Part shown: positions 23,758 to 34,136 of the stretch, piece by piece
How positions within the stretch are numbered: position 1 is the first letter of the stretch
How the letters are laid out: each line of letters starts with the position of its first letter
Source: Blumeriella jaapii
Taxonomy: Eukaryota > Ascomycota > Leotiomycetes > Helotiales > Drepanopezizaceae
NCBI GenBank assembly: GCA_009599575.1
Contig: VWND01000013.1
Location: forward strand, 930,001 to 994,000
DNA: 64,000 nucleotides
Reading direction: 5' to 3'
The notes under the pieces: generated by a model
What the model saw: only the letters and a program-made list of their open reading frames with translations
The model's database searches: none
What the model was told of the DNA's origin: nothing
Program-made: the position numbers and the translations under genes

Positions 23758-24833
23758 ATGGCACCCGTCTCTCTGTCTAGCCTCTCTTCTGGGGAGCCTG
23801 ACCCCATTCTAGAGAAGTCGTAAGTCTCAATCCCGCAGGCGAGCGTCGTGTGGGCACAGTTCCTGACATCTCTCTACCCACCTGCAGATTCAAAGCCCAG
23901 AACAGCACTTGGCTTGCCGATCTACAGCGCGACGGATACGCAGTCGTCCGCAATGCCATCCCGCGCGAGCGCGCCGTCGGCTACCAGCAGAAAGCCTTCG
24001 ACTGGCTCAAGTCCTTCGACACGGCGCTCGACCTCGACGAGCCGGCGACCTGGGTCAAGGAGAACCTGCCGGTGCAGAGCAAGATCCACACGTTCTCGAC
24101 CTACGGCATGACGCACGAGAAGTTCATGTGGGACGCGCGCATGGAGCCTGGCGTGCTCGCCATCTTCGCCGAGCTCTGGGGGACGCCGGACCTGCTCGTC
24201 AGCTTCGACAGCCTGAACGTCACGTTCCCGAACCGGCGCGACATCCCGCGCAAGCCGGCCTGGGAGCACGTCGACCAGTCGCCGCGTCGGCGTGGCCTGC
24301 AATGCGTGCAGGGCGTGATCCAGCTGTCGCCTGCCGGGCCCGAGGACGGCGGCCTGACCGTCTACCCGGGCTCGCACCGCGTCAGCGAGGAGTTCTTCGA
24401 CACGCAAACCGACAGCGCGACGTGGTCCGCGCATGACCACTACGGCTTCAAGGCGGAGGACCTCGAGTGGTTTCGCGCCAAGGGCTTGAAGCCCGTGAAG
24501 GTGTGTGCGGAGCCGGGCGATTTGATTCTCTGGGATAGTCGGACCCTCCACTACGGCGCGGAACCGACGGAGGCGAGCAACACCATTAGAACTGTCATTT
24601 ACGCCGCGTATACGCCGGCCAAGTGGGCGACTGAGGAGAACCTGGCGATTAAGGCGGACATCTTCCGATCGTTCCTGGCAACCACCCACTGGCCCCATGA
24701 GAACCTGGTGAAGAGGAGTCACGAGAGCATCTTTGAGGACGGCACGCGAGATCCTAAGGATCGGGACCGGCCACTCGAGATGCCTGAGATGACGCCAGCT
24801 TTGCTGAAATTGGCCGGCGCCGCGTCTTATTAA
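23758..24833 (+). CDS. Phytanoyl-CoA dioxygenase (PhyH) family oxygenase
   Basis: A 335-residue Fe(II)/2OG oxygenase of the PhyH family. Exon 1 (23758-23819) begins MAPVSLSSLSS; a 68-nt intron with GTAAGT start and GCAG end leads to exon 2 (23888-24833), joining EKS to FKAQNSTWLADL. Iron ligands: His148 and Asp150 in WEHVDQSP, and His242 in TLHYGAEP; Arg255 in NTIRTVIY is placed to bind 2-oxoglutarate. PGSHRVSEEF and GDLILWDSR are further family marks. The first exon lacks a signal peptide, so it is probably cytosolic. It is convergent with the FAD monooxygenase at 25407-26777. PhyH-like fungal enzymes hydroxylate diverse small molecules, often in secondary metabolism; the substrate here is unknown. 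Confidence 0.9.
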
Positions 24834-25406
24834 GTTTCTCTTATCGCACCATCGCTCCATCGCTCCGTCTGGGAGGTGGGAGGTTTTTCTAAACTCGGCT
24901 ATCTGCTTAAGATCGATAGGTGGTTAGGGGTTTACTTTTCTCTCGCTTACAGCTCGGAATTTAGCACGTTTCTCGCTTAAAGGTGCAGGCGCGGTGAATC
25001 GAGACCGAGACCAATAGACCCAATTGGGTATTCTTTCAGTCCTTCTTGTCTTCGTCCCGCCGTCTGTTGGCGACAATCAGTGAAACCGCTATTGATTTAC
25101 ACATGTCACTTATATCAGTTGGCCCTAGAAGCCGTATCTTCTAAGGCCGGAGACAGAGTATGTTCTAGCAGCATCCAGCGTTAGAATCTGGCTTGAGTAT
25201 CGTTTCTATAAGCTGTATGTACTTGGACCAGGTGAATGTAATGAACAGTGCGTACAGGGGTGAGAAAGCACACACACATACACACACACAACACAACACA
25301 CAGCTCGAACAGCAGAATGTGCCAGATACCGCCTCAACTACATCAGAAGAAGTCTCGATACGCCGCACGAACCAAGTTCCTCGGAGCCTGGGCGCAACAG
25401 GGCATG
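24834..25406. other. Convergent 3' intergenic region
   Basis: About 570 bp between two genes whose ends face each other. It should hold both polyadenylation regions. A CA-rich microsatellite (about 25268-25303) lies within it. No gene. Confidence 0.6.
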
Positions 25407-26777
25407 TTAGATCTTCGCCACGTCGTCGTCTTTGTCCGCCTGGGGGTGGTCCCCGAACTGGGCCAGCTCGCCCATCTTCACCCCCAACATCTGCGCCCCC
25501 TTCGCCCAGCCGAGGACCTTCTCCTCCCACGGCCCCACGCCCATCTCGTCCGTCGCACCGAAGACCTTCTGCAGGAGCAGGGCGTTCATGGCGGCCTGGG
25601 CCGTGCCGGCCGTCGTGTGCGGCCGCAGGCCCGCGAGCGCGTCGCCGACCAGCAGCACCTTGCCGTCCATGAAGACCGCTTTCGACGCGGCGTTGTCCGT
25701 GATGGCCTGCACGAACGGCTGCTCGATCTTGCGGAAGATCTCTGCCAGCGGCGGAGGGAGGATCCGGTCCGCGACCTCGAGCTGGCGCGACTGGATCTCC
25801 GGACGGATCTTGCCGATGCCGAGGGAGAAGGGGCGCGTCGCGCCCGCCGTGTCCGTGAGGATGTCAGCGAGCTCGGGCGCCGTATAGTTGCAGTACCAGA
25901 CCAAGTTCTGCAGACGTGAGCCTTTGGCGAGGGAACCGTTCGCACCCGGGATCGTGTATCTGTTGATCGTGGCTGGTAAGCGAGCTCTCGGATCGGGCAG
26001 GGTCAGATTGGAATGCTGGACGACCTACAAGACAACGTGGCCCCCCTTGTAATAGTAGAAGGTCGGCGTGTTCCCCAGCACGGCCTGAGTTTCCTCTGAG
26101 AGAAGATCCTCCCGCACTGTGCCTCGCCAGGCCGCATACCCGACGTAGGTCCTCTGCGCTTCCGGATCGAAGAGCTTGCGGACCGTCGAGCTCGGGCCGT
26201 CAGCACCAATGACTAGATTCGCCTCGAGGGTGAAGTTCTCGCCAGACGCGTCCGCATACTGGACATTGACGAGATCTGCTCCTTGGTCCTGGATGTCGAG
26301 GACGCGCAGCCCGGACAGATACTCGGCCTTGCCGTCGCCCTCCTTTCTCTCGGCCGCCGCGATGAAGTCCTTTTCATAGCCGCCGTCGAAATTCGCCCGG
26401 AGCAGCGTGTACAGCACGGCCCAGCTCGTGCCGGTGGCAGGGACCTGAATGGGTATCTTGCTCTTGACGCTCCCGTCACGCTTCAGGTACTGAAACTCAC
26501 GAGGCACTTCGACGTAGAACCCGGTCGCTGTGCGATCGTACTGCTCGAAGAAGTGCAAGATGGGGGACCCCGAGCCGATGAGGCTGGCGAAGGAGTCGAA
26601 GATGGGCGGGACGATGGTTGAGGGTGTGATGCCCGCGCCTTGGTCGACGAGAGTTGAGGATGGCGTGCGTTCGAGGATGGTCACATCGTGGCCCGATCGC
26701 TGCAGCACGATTCCCGTGAACAGGCCGGCGAGGGAGCCGCCGACAATGACCACTCTCTTTGGTGTTGATTGCGGCAT
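25407..26777 (-). CDS. FAD-dependent monooxygenase, group A (FAD_binding_3 type)
   Basis: A 433-residue flavin monooxygenase. The N-terminus starts MPQSTPKRVVIVGGSLAGL, a Rossmann dinucleotide-binding fold (GGSLAG, residues 13-18) ending in the acidic ILER. A DG motif is visible at NLVIGADGPSSTVRKLF, and the second FAD motif is KVLLVGDALAGLRPHTTAG, in which Asp binds the FAD ribityl chain. The RPHTTAGTAQAAMNA stretch is closest, by memory, to the 2,6-dihydroxypyridine-hydroxylase-like branch. Exons 26777-26029 and 25959-25407; the 69-nt intron joins GHVVL to YTIPGANG. No transmembrane segment or signal peptide seen. Likely hydroxylates an aromatic or heterocyclic substrate. Neighbours are a PhyH oxygenase and a pirin. 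Confidence 0.9.
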
Positions 26778-27978
26778 TTTCGGTGCGGAAAAAAAAATGT
26801 GCCGTGATCACGGCGTGGTGAGGTCGTGCTCGGGTTGTTGAGCTTGCGCAGAGAGAGACCTACAAGTCTTCGATTCCGATCAACGCGAACAGGTTCAGCT
26901 TTCCAACGAGCAACCGTAACGGAACTTCCCAACGACCTTTTATAACGATCTGGATGACTTCGATCCCTCCAAGCTGCGCCATGTACTGCAATTTGCACTG
27001 TGTGTACTGTACGTAGGAATGAAAGGCAAAATGCTGACTAACGAAAAGTATATCGCTGCTCACTTCGGCATGTCCGCAAATTTTGGAAAGCCTATTTATT
27101 CTCCGCGTCATATATTTCCGCACCCCAAGATCTTGCTGTATGTATGTACAGCACATACTGTGCCATGCTGAACTGTACACACATCGCAAATCCTGGCCAG
27201 ACTCATCAGCAAAGATGCGTTCTTCGCTTGTCCGGACGAAGGGCAGTAGGCCATCATCAGCACGCTCCGTCCGCGTGGGTGGTGGTTCTCTTTGCTCGAG
27301 CAAACACAAGGACCTACTCAGTAGTACATACCTCCTACAGTACAGGTACATAACGTACTGTAGCATGTACAATTTCATCACAGCAGGTCAGCGACACCCA
27401 GCAAACCACAGTACAGTACTGCACAGTGGGGAGCCAGTCGAGCGCTCGCTCTCGCTGCGACTGTACAGTACAGTACAGTACTTGAGTAGTACGGTATTGT
27501 ACAGTATATCGAGAGACAAGATCGAGCTCGAGCTCTGATATCTCACGCAGGAACGCCGAGCTCGGGCGCAGGAGCCGGGGCCGGTGATGGCCGACGCGTC
27601 CGAAATGCGCCACGCGTACTGTATGCGAGGAAAAAAGCAAAAAAAGCAGGAAGCAAGCAAGCTCCTATCAATAATCTCTGTACAGTACAGTAGTGGGCAA
27701 GCGGCAGACCAGAGAAAGGGAGGGCTCGATCAAAGCTGATCGAGAGCTGTGGCCGGGTGGTGGAAGTATCCGTACCTTGTACTGTACAGTAGTACAACTT
27801 GTGAGAAGCTCGCAGTGAATCAAGGCTTGGCTGGGCGGGCGCCTCGAGAGAAAACCCGAAACAGAAACAGAAACGCAGAACGGTCACGGTCGTGGCGCGA
27901 GAGAGAGCCGTCGAAGAAAGGTATCATGCAAACCAAAACGCGCTAAAGCTAAGCAGCAGGGTAGCGGTACCCAGCTCG
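26778..27978. other. Intergenic region with pentamer repeats
   Basis: About 1.2 kb upstream of the FAD monooxygenase and downstream of the Yos9-like gene. It contains TACTG/CAGTA runs near 27000, 27410, 27463-27483, 27680 and 27779. No conserved frame is seen. Confidence 0.55.
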
Positions 27979-29455
27979 TCATAACTCGTCGTTGTAGAAG
28001 AACTCCTCGCTGCCTCCTTCCTCGTCGCCAGCCTCCTCCTCCTCCTCCTCTTCCTCGTCGTCGTCGCCGTCCACGATGCCCAGGATCTCCCTGATCTGAC
28101 CGGGCATGTCGACGACCTCGATCTTCCAGCCCTTCTCCTTGGCCATCTTCTGCACCTCTTTCTTCAAATTCTCGATCATCTTGGGATCGAGATCGAGCTT
28201 CTGCAGCTCCTCGTCGCTCGCGACCTCAACTTTGCCGCCGTCGGCCTTGCTCGCTGCGCGGGCAATGACTTCCGTCACGGCTCCCTTCTTGCCGTCTTCT
28301 CCGAAATTGGCAGGGACTGGCATCCGCTGGCCTTCCTCCTTGATCCATTTCCCCGCGCCCAAGGTAATGCCTCCAACGGTTCTAAGCTTCTCCTCGTCCG
28401 CGGCAGGGGGCGTACCGAGGAGCTTGAGTTCGGCGCGGTTGGCGAGGTCTTCTTCAGGAACAACGACCCGGCAGACGATATTGTTCGCCGTGGTCTCTTT
28501 TGGAGGTTGGAATGCGACATCGCTGCAAAGTCGGGGGGTATACACGACCAAGACGTAGGAGCAGGTTGTGACCTCCTTGATGTATCCGATTCGGTCCGTG
28601 ACGTGGGGATTGCAGTGGAATTGGACTTCCACCCGCCTCGGCTTCCCGGTCAAATCGCAGATCGTTCCGCCCTCCATTTTTTGCACCAAGTATCTCGTGT
28701 CGCCTCGAATCTGTAGCTCGGTCTTCGGGCGGTCCTTGGTCGACCTCTCGACAGAATGGTCCCGTCGGTCTACCTTGTCTTTCCTCTTTGCCTTGCCTAG
28801 TACGAATTGCGACGTGGTAGGATCGGGTTGAGGGGGAAGCAGCGGCTTTCCGGGCTGCGGAGGCAGCTGGTGGAACTGCGTAATCTCATCATCATAGCAA
28901 AAGGCGTATGACCACCAGCCGGAGGCGAAGTATAGACATTTCCCCTCCAGATCCTGCAGCAATTCCCAGCCCCGGTCGGTGGCGCGCGTCAGCTCCTTCT
29001 GCTCCGCGGCACGGGCTTCGGATGTGTCGTTGATGGCGGGCGTATCGACGATGGGGATGATGCAGAGGTGTTGATCGCCGTTCAGGTACATGAATTCGTA
29101 GGTTTCACGTTCGGGATCGAAAGCCGGCTCCGGGCTCGAGCTATCTGGAGGACGGTCCGATCTCGTCTCCAGATCTACGTTGTCTGTCGTCGAGCTCGAG
29201 GCGGCGGCAGACTTGTGATGGGTCGTCGACGACGCTTGCTCCACTATGCGCCCTGCCTCGGTATCAGAGATGAAAGCGTCGGAGAACACGACTTCATACT
29301 GGAGCTGTTAGCTGGGTGTCGCTGACGGGGAGCTGGAGGGAATGCGCATTTACTTGAGGGAATGCCAGCAAGTCATCGTGAACACTGAACACGGTTTGAC
29401 TTGCATGGACTACCGAGAGCAACGAGAGCAACAAGGCTGCAGTGAGTGGCAGCAT
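27979..29455 (-). CDS. YOS9: Yos9/OS-9-like ER lectin (MRH domain) with NDEL tail
   Basis: ER quality-control lectin; Yos9 recognises trimmed N-glycans on misfolded glycoproteins and passes them to the Hrd1 ubiquitin ligase. Exon 1 (29455-29354) encodes a classic signal peptide (MLPLTAALLLSLLSVVHA) and exon 2 (29298-27979) the rest, 473 residues in all. The MRH domain is marked by CLYFASGWWSYAFCY (with the WW pair used in glycan binding), the Gln of ITQFHQ, CDLTGKPRRVEVQFHC, the Glu of YIKEVTTCSY and VYTPRLC. A conserved Cys pattern supports disulphides. The C-terminus is strongly acidic (a long Glu/Asp run) and ends FFYNDEL, an HDEL-like ER retrieval signal. The frame YEVVFSD before the Glu-rich tail is typical of the family's N-terminal segment. 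Confident in family, less so in one-to-one orthology. Confidence 0.9.
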
Positions 29456-30802
29456 TGTGCCATTCGAGAAGTTTGAAGTGGTCGAATGGTTGGTTGTGTT
29501 TATGCTCGTGGGGAACTTTCAAGTGGTAAAGTCCATCTGGCATCACCACCGATAAGATTTGCAGCCTTAAATCCGGGGCGGCACGAGGTAAGCGAGATGC
29601 TAAATTTAGGACAGCAACAGAAAGTACTGAACTTGTACTGTTTACATTCTGTACCGTAGAACAGCTTCCAGCTTCCAGCTTCTTCCTCACCCCGAACAGA
29701 CCCAGCGAGTTAACCTTCGCCACCGAGCACAGTATTACCACCAGACCGTAGGCCACAGAGTAACAATCGACTCGAAAGCCCCAAGCGTCCTTCCTCCACA
29801 GAAGAACACAAGGTACCTACATAGGTATCCAAACGAGTTTCTCCAGCGCCGCGGCGCTGTCACACGCTGCCCTTGCGCACTTCACACCATCTTTCCACCG
29901 GTCGACCTCTCACGAGAAACTAATCCCCGAACCTACCCCGGGAAGTGGAATCCTTCCTTGAGAGATCTCGATGTGTCAACCCCGATTCGCAAATGCTGAT
30001 GGAATCGTGTATCTCGAGAGTCGCCGTGATCCGATGACAGTATTGAGGTACCTTAAGGTAGGCAGACATGCGTGCGGCTGCGTCCCGGAGCGAACAACGA
30101 ATGGCTATTTCTGCTGCTTGCCAATTGCACCAGTACTTGCAGTAAGTAGGTAAGTAGGTAAGTATACTTACAGTACTTACTTATGCTACAGTACTTGCAG
30201 TAAGTAAGTTACCTAGGTAAGTAAGAATACATACATACAGTAGGTATGCTACAGTACAGTACGTAGCGCTGATCGACCTATCTTTTCCACAGTGCGACAT
30301 GCAACAACCCTTCGGAAAAGGGGAGCGGGTTGGGGGCGCAGATGGTACTGTACTGTAAAGCGTGGATGGGTCAGGGCCCACGTGAGAAAAGGCGAGGGGG
30401 ATGAATGTTGTGTCCGAGAAGCCAGATCCTGCTGTAGGTAGGTAGGTAGGTAGTTAGCTATGAATCTAGATCTGTAGCTAAGTAGCTAGCTATTGTATGT
30501 AGGTATGTATCCAGATCCGCAGACCGTGTTTTCTCTTCTGGAGTTTAGGTATCTGTTGTATTATATAGGAGGAATCTTCTGTAGATGGGTACATGAACGG
30601 TTAATGCATGCATTTAGCTTGATACTGGTTCTTCTTGCATTTGTGGGAATCCAATCTCCAATGTATACTAGTATTATGTATACAATATAGTACAGTATGG
30701 TACAGTATGGTATAGTACAGTATCTACATAGCCTTGGTGTGTTGTAAGCTACAGTACACACGTGCCATTTACTGTCCCATTTGCACAACGGAAAGAAGAA
30801 AA

Positions 30803-30912
30803 TGTCTTTTTCACGTTTTTTTCACGTCTTTTTCACGTCTTTTTCACGTCTTTTTCATCTCTCTTTCATGTCTCTTTCATACGTCTTTTTCATACCTCAG
30901 TTTCACATCTTT
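30803..30912 (+). repeat. Tandem TTTTTCACGTC-like repeats
   Basis: An 11-bp unit recurs about five times with small changes and then degrades into TCTCTTTCAT-like copies. Several units carry the ACGT core that bZIP and bHLH proteins bind, but there is no gene start nearby on this strand. Confidence 0.8.
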
Positions 30913-31707
30913 TCCACAACCGAGTCCAAGCGCCTATATCGTCGAGGAGTGGATCCGTCGAACCCGTCCGTGGGCTGTGTCGAGTCAAGCACCCGAGGAA
31001 AGCTGATTACATGCAGTACTATAGGGATGATCTAGAACCAGAACCCCCTTGTTTGGGTGCGCAATTGGCACCTCTAATTACAGGCTTGGGGAGAAAGAAG
31101 TTTTTTTGCTTTTCGAAGCCTCTTTATGTTTAAATTTTAATCCGAATCATAGGCGTGCTTTTAAGTTTATTTCCTTTCTTTCTTTGTTCCTTTCTTTTGT
31201 TGGGAGGGGGGTTGTTTGGCATTTTCTGTTGATACTCGAGGATAGGTAGTCAAGCATCTGAAAGGGCACCTTGATATGCAACTTGCCAGATGACAAAGCG
31301 TGTTGTGGCAGTCGTGTCGAGTAACTCTGCTTATCTGGGCGTCATGCTGGCAGCAGTCACGTTCGAGGAGGAGCGCCTCGATGGCGTGGGTTGTGTCTAT
31401 CATCTGGTGGTACTGTACACGCCAAAACGGAATAGCGATAAACATGACGACCACCCTTTTCTCAGACGTACACATCTCTCGCCAGGTTTGCAACCCATTG
31501 CTAACGCTTATCCTGCTGCTATAGGAATTTGAGTCTAGATCGCACCGGCGGGTGGGGGGGGGGTCTGCCAGTCCAGCTCCCAAGTGCCAGCGAAGAGGCA
31601 TCCATCGGGCACTACGGCATCTTTCTGTTTACTTCCGTCAGGCCAAGTGGCCGTGGTATGTGGGCCTTGTGACGCTTCTTGCCGTCTGACTGCGTTGCCC
31701 GACAGTG

Positions 31708-31750
31708 TTTGTTTGTTCGTTCGTTCGTTCGTTCGTTTGTTCGTTCGCTA
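31708..31750 (+). repeat. (TTCG)n microsatellite
   Basis: Around nine tetramer units of TTCG with occasional TTTG variants. Confidence 0.85.
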
Positions 31751-32340
31751 CCTGGTAGGTGGGTAGGTGCTGTGCTGTAGGAGGGAGGCATCTTTTCCTG
31801 CCATGCAGTGCCAACGAGGCGAGCCTGCCAGGCCCGTGTTTCCGCCGCGCGGATGGGCACGTCAAGTGGACCGGTCGGTGCCGGCTTGGGGTGATTGGGC
31901 GACGACGCCGTGAGACGTCGTCCAAGACGAGGGAGACTGGGGAAAAGGGAAGGGCAAGGGCCCCAAGGCGGCCGGCGATAGGGTTAAAGACAGGCGCTGC
32001 GAGCCACCGCCACGACCACGACCACTTGCTGGCCCATGTCCACCTCGTGGCCACGTTCAGGTTACTTACAGTGCCGGACGGGGAATTCCAAATTCTGGGA
32101 ATTCCAAATTCTTCTGCGTCGTCGAATCCGCAGGGGGTGCGAGAAGTGAGGCGAACCAGGGGTGCTGTGCTGGGTTCTGTATGTACTGTAGCTGTATGGA
32201 TGGATGGATGATGATGGACTGTCTGTGTGTGTACTGTATGTGTACAGTGAGCGACATGGGGCCGGGACAGGCATCGAGGAGATATCCACCAGGGCTTTCT
32301 TCAGCCTGGGCACACGTGATCGGAGGGGTGATGTATGTAT

Positions 32341-32475
32341 GTATGTACAGTACAGTATATACAGTATATACTGTATGTACTGTATGTACTGTATGTACTG
32401 TATGTACTGTATGTACTGTATGTACTGTATGTACTGTATGTACTGTATGTACTGTATATACAGTATATACAGTAC
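32341..32475 (+). repeat. CTGTATGTA 9-bp minisatellite with mirrored flanks
   Basis: About nine copies of a 9-bp unit CTGTATGTA lie at 32371-32456. Both flanks carry ACAGTATAT / ATATACTGT sequences, so the array is bordered by short near-palindromes. It belongs to the same TACTG/CAGTA sequence family seen elsewhere. Confidence 0.85.
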
Positions 32476-33524
32476 TTTACAGTACCGTACTATATGTAGC
32501 CGGGAAAAAGGAAAAAGTACTGACAAAGACTCCATGAAGTATGTCATCAATGTAGCCATCGCCAGATCTTGGATGATCATATGAAAAGACACGGGATCTT
32601 GTCCGGTACTGTACTGTACTGTACCGTACGGTATGTACAGGATCTACAGGACCGTAAGTATGTATGTACAGTATCCTACGGAACACCCACGGTACCGCAC
32701 ATACAGACCATGAGGAGATCTGAAAGTGCAAATCCTGTACGGGACAGGACCACTCGAATCCCACTCGCGGACGACCTCGTCCAGACCGCCAGCTGGGCCA
32801 GAAGATCCTGACCCATAGCTGCCATCAGAAAAGGCAATGCTCGCGAGCATGTCTTCTTGGCCATCAACCTTAATGGGGAGAAGCGAGTGGTGCGCGCGAG
32901 GTGAGTGGTCGGCCACGGGACGGGCACCCACGCTCAGGATGTACAGGAAGTCGCACGTACTGTGTACGGGACATGCGTAAGGTTTTCGAGGCAAAAGGAA
33001 GCCGACGGGGGATGGAAGGAAGAGGAAACGGCAAGAGAAGAGGCACCGGAAGAGCAAAAGGAAAAGGCAGAGGAAGAGAAGAGACCCCGGAAGAGCAAAA
33101 GGAAGCAAAAGGAACCGCAAAAGAAACGGCAAAAGAAAGGGGAGATGGCGTTAGTGAGCGACACGACCGGCGCCCAGCTGCCCAGCGGCCAGGATGCCAT
33201 GCAGTGAGTGGTTGATCCACGCACTCCAGACTTTGGCGCGCCGTCATCCTCGAGCCTCGAGCCTCGAGCAGCGGGCCCACGACGCGGCCCACCACGACCC
33301 CCATCCAACGCCATCCGGGACGGGCGGTGCGATATCTCCAGTACTTAGTCGATGCTGTGTCCGCGCTGCCTCGCTGCCTCACTGCTTCACTGCTTCACTG
33401 CCACAGTTGCACGGTGACGACAGACAGCATTGATCCTCCGCTCGCCTGACTTCCGTGCAGAGCCGTGAGGGCAGTCCGGTGCTTCCACGACCGACGACCT
33501 ACTGTTTACTGTTTACCGACGACC

Positions 33525-33790
33525 GACGAGGATTACCGACGTACTCGACGGACTTACGACCACGACCTTACTTCTCACTTACTACTCACCTACTATACGA
33601 CCTTACTACTCACTTACTACTCACTTGCTATACGACCTTACTACTCTCTTACTACCCTCTTACTACCTACCCTCTTACTACATACTCGCCTACTGCTCGC
33701 CTACTGCTCGCCTACCACTCGCCTACGACTCCCCCACTACCCTCCCACTACTCACTCCCTCCTCTCCCCCTCCTCTCTCCCTCCTCTCTC
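33525..33790 (+). repeat. CTTACTACT-rich low-complexity tract
   Basis: Degenerate CTTACTACTCAC, CTACTGCTCGC and CCTCTCTCC units make a strongly pyrimidine-biased tract of about 270 bp. It lies 350-600 bp before the zinc-finger gene start. Confidence 0.75.
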
Positions 33791-34136
33791 CCGCCCGCCT
33801 CCAACACCCCCGAGCACGCATCGTCCACGCCTTGACACCCGCGACCTGTCAGCCTCGGGACGCCAGAGACCGTCCATAGTGCCGCCGCGATCGACCTGAT
33901 TCCCGCGTGAGTCTTCGCAGATCCCCATCCATCCCCCATCATCGAGACTCGACTCCTGCCTCTCCGCCTCAGCATGCCGCTGCCGGTTCGCTGACCACGC
34001 TGAGGGGGTAGACCTGGTGGGTGACCCGCCGGTAGTTCGTGGGCCTCCAACTCGTAGCCCTCCGCCTGTCGCCGCCGAGAGCCTCGATACCTCCGCGCAT
34101 CCGCCGCGCCTTCACCCCTCGACGCAGCATCCCTCG

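Larger units (their letters stand above)
29456..34136. other. Repeat-rich intergenic region, no recognisable gene
   Basis: About 4.7 kb with no open frame of known family. The 5' flank of the Yos9-like gene is at 29456 and up. It holds TAAG/GTAAGT and TAGG microsatellites (30140-30490), TTTTTCACGTC repeats (30803-30912), (TTCG)n at 31708-31750, CTGTATGTA repeats (32371-32456) and purine-rich tracts near 32985-33150. The last 600 bp is pyrimidine-rich and repetitive and may be the leader of the zinc-finger gene. Confidence 0.6.

Noticed and set aside
32181..32592. Open frames with repeating CMY or QYI residues
   Set aside because: They are just readings of the CTGTATGTA minisatellite, open because the unit is nine bases.
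32870..33382. Overlapping long open frames on both strands
   Set aside because: Simple purine-rich, GC-rich low-complexity sequence keeps several frames open at once; none has a domain.
34017..34136. Earlier in-frame start for the zinc-finger protein
   Set aside because: The added residues are Pro-rich leader-like sequence, and the MDGNPYAEQ start is more typical; left as an alternative only.
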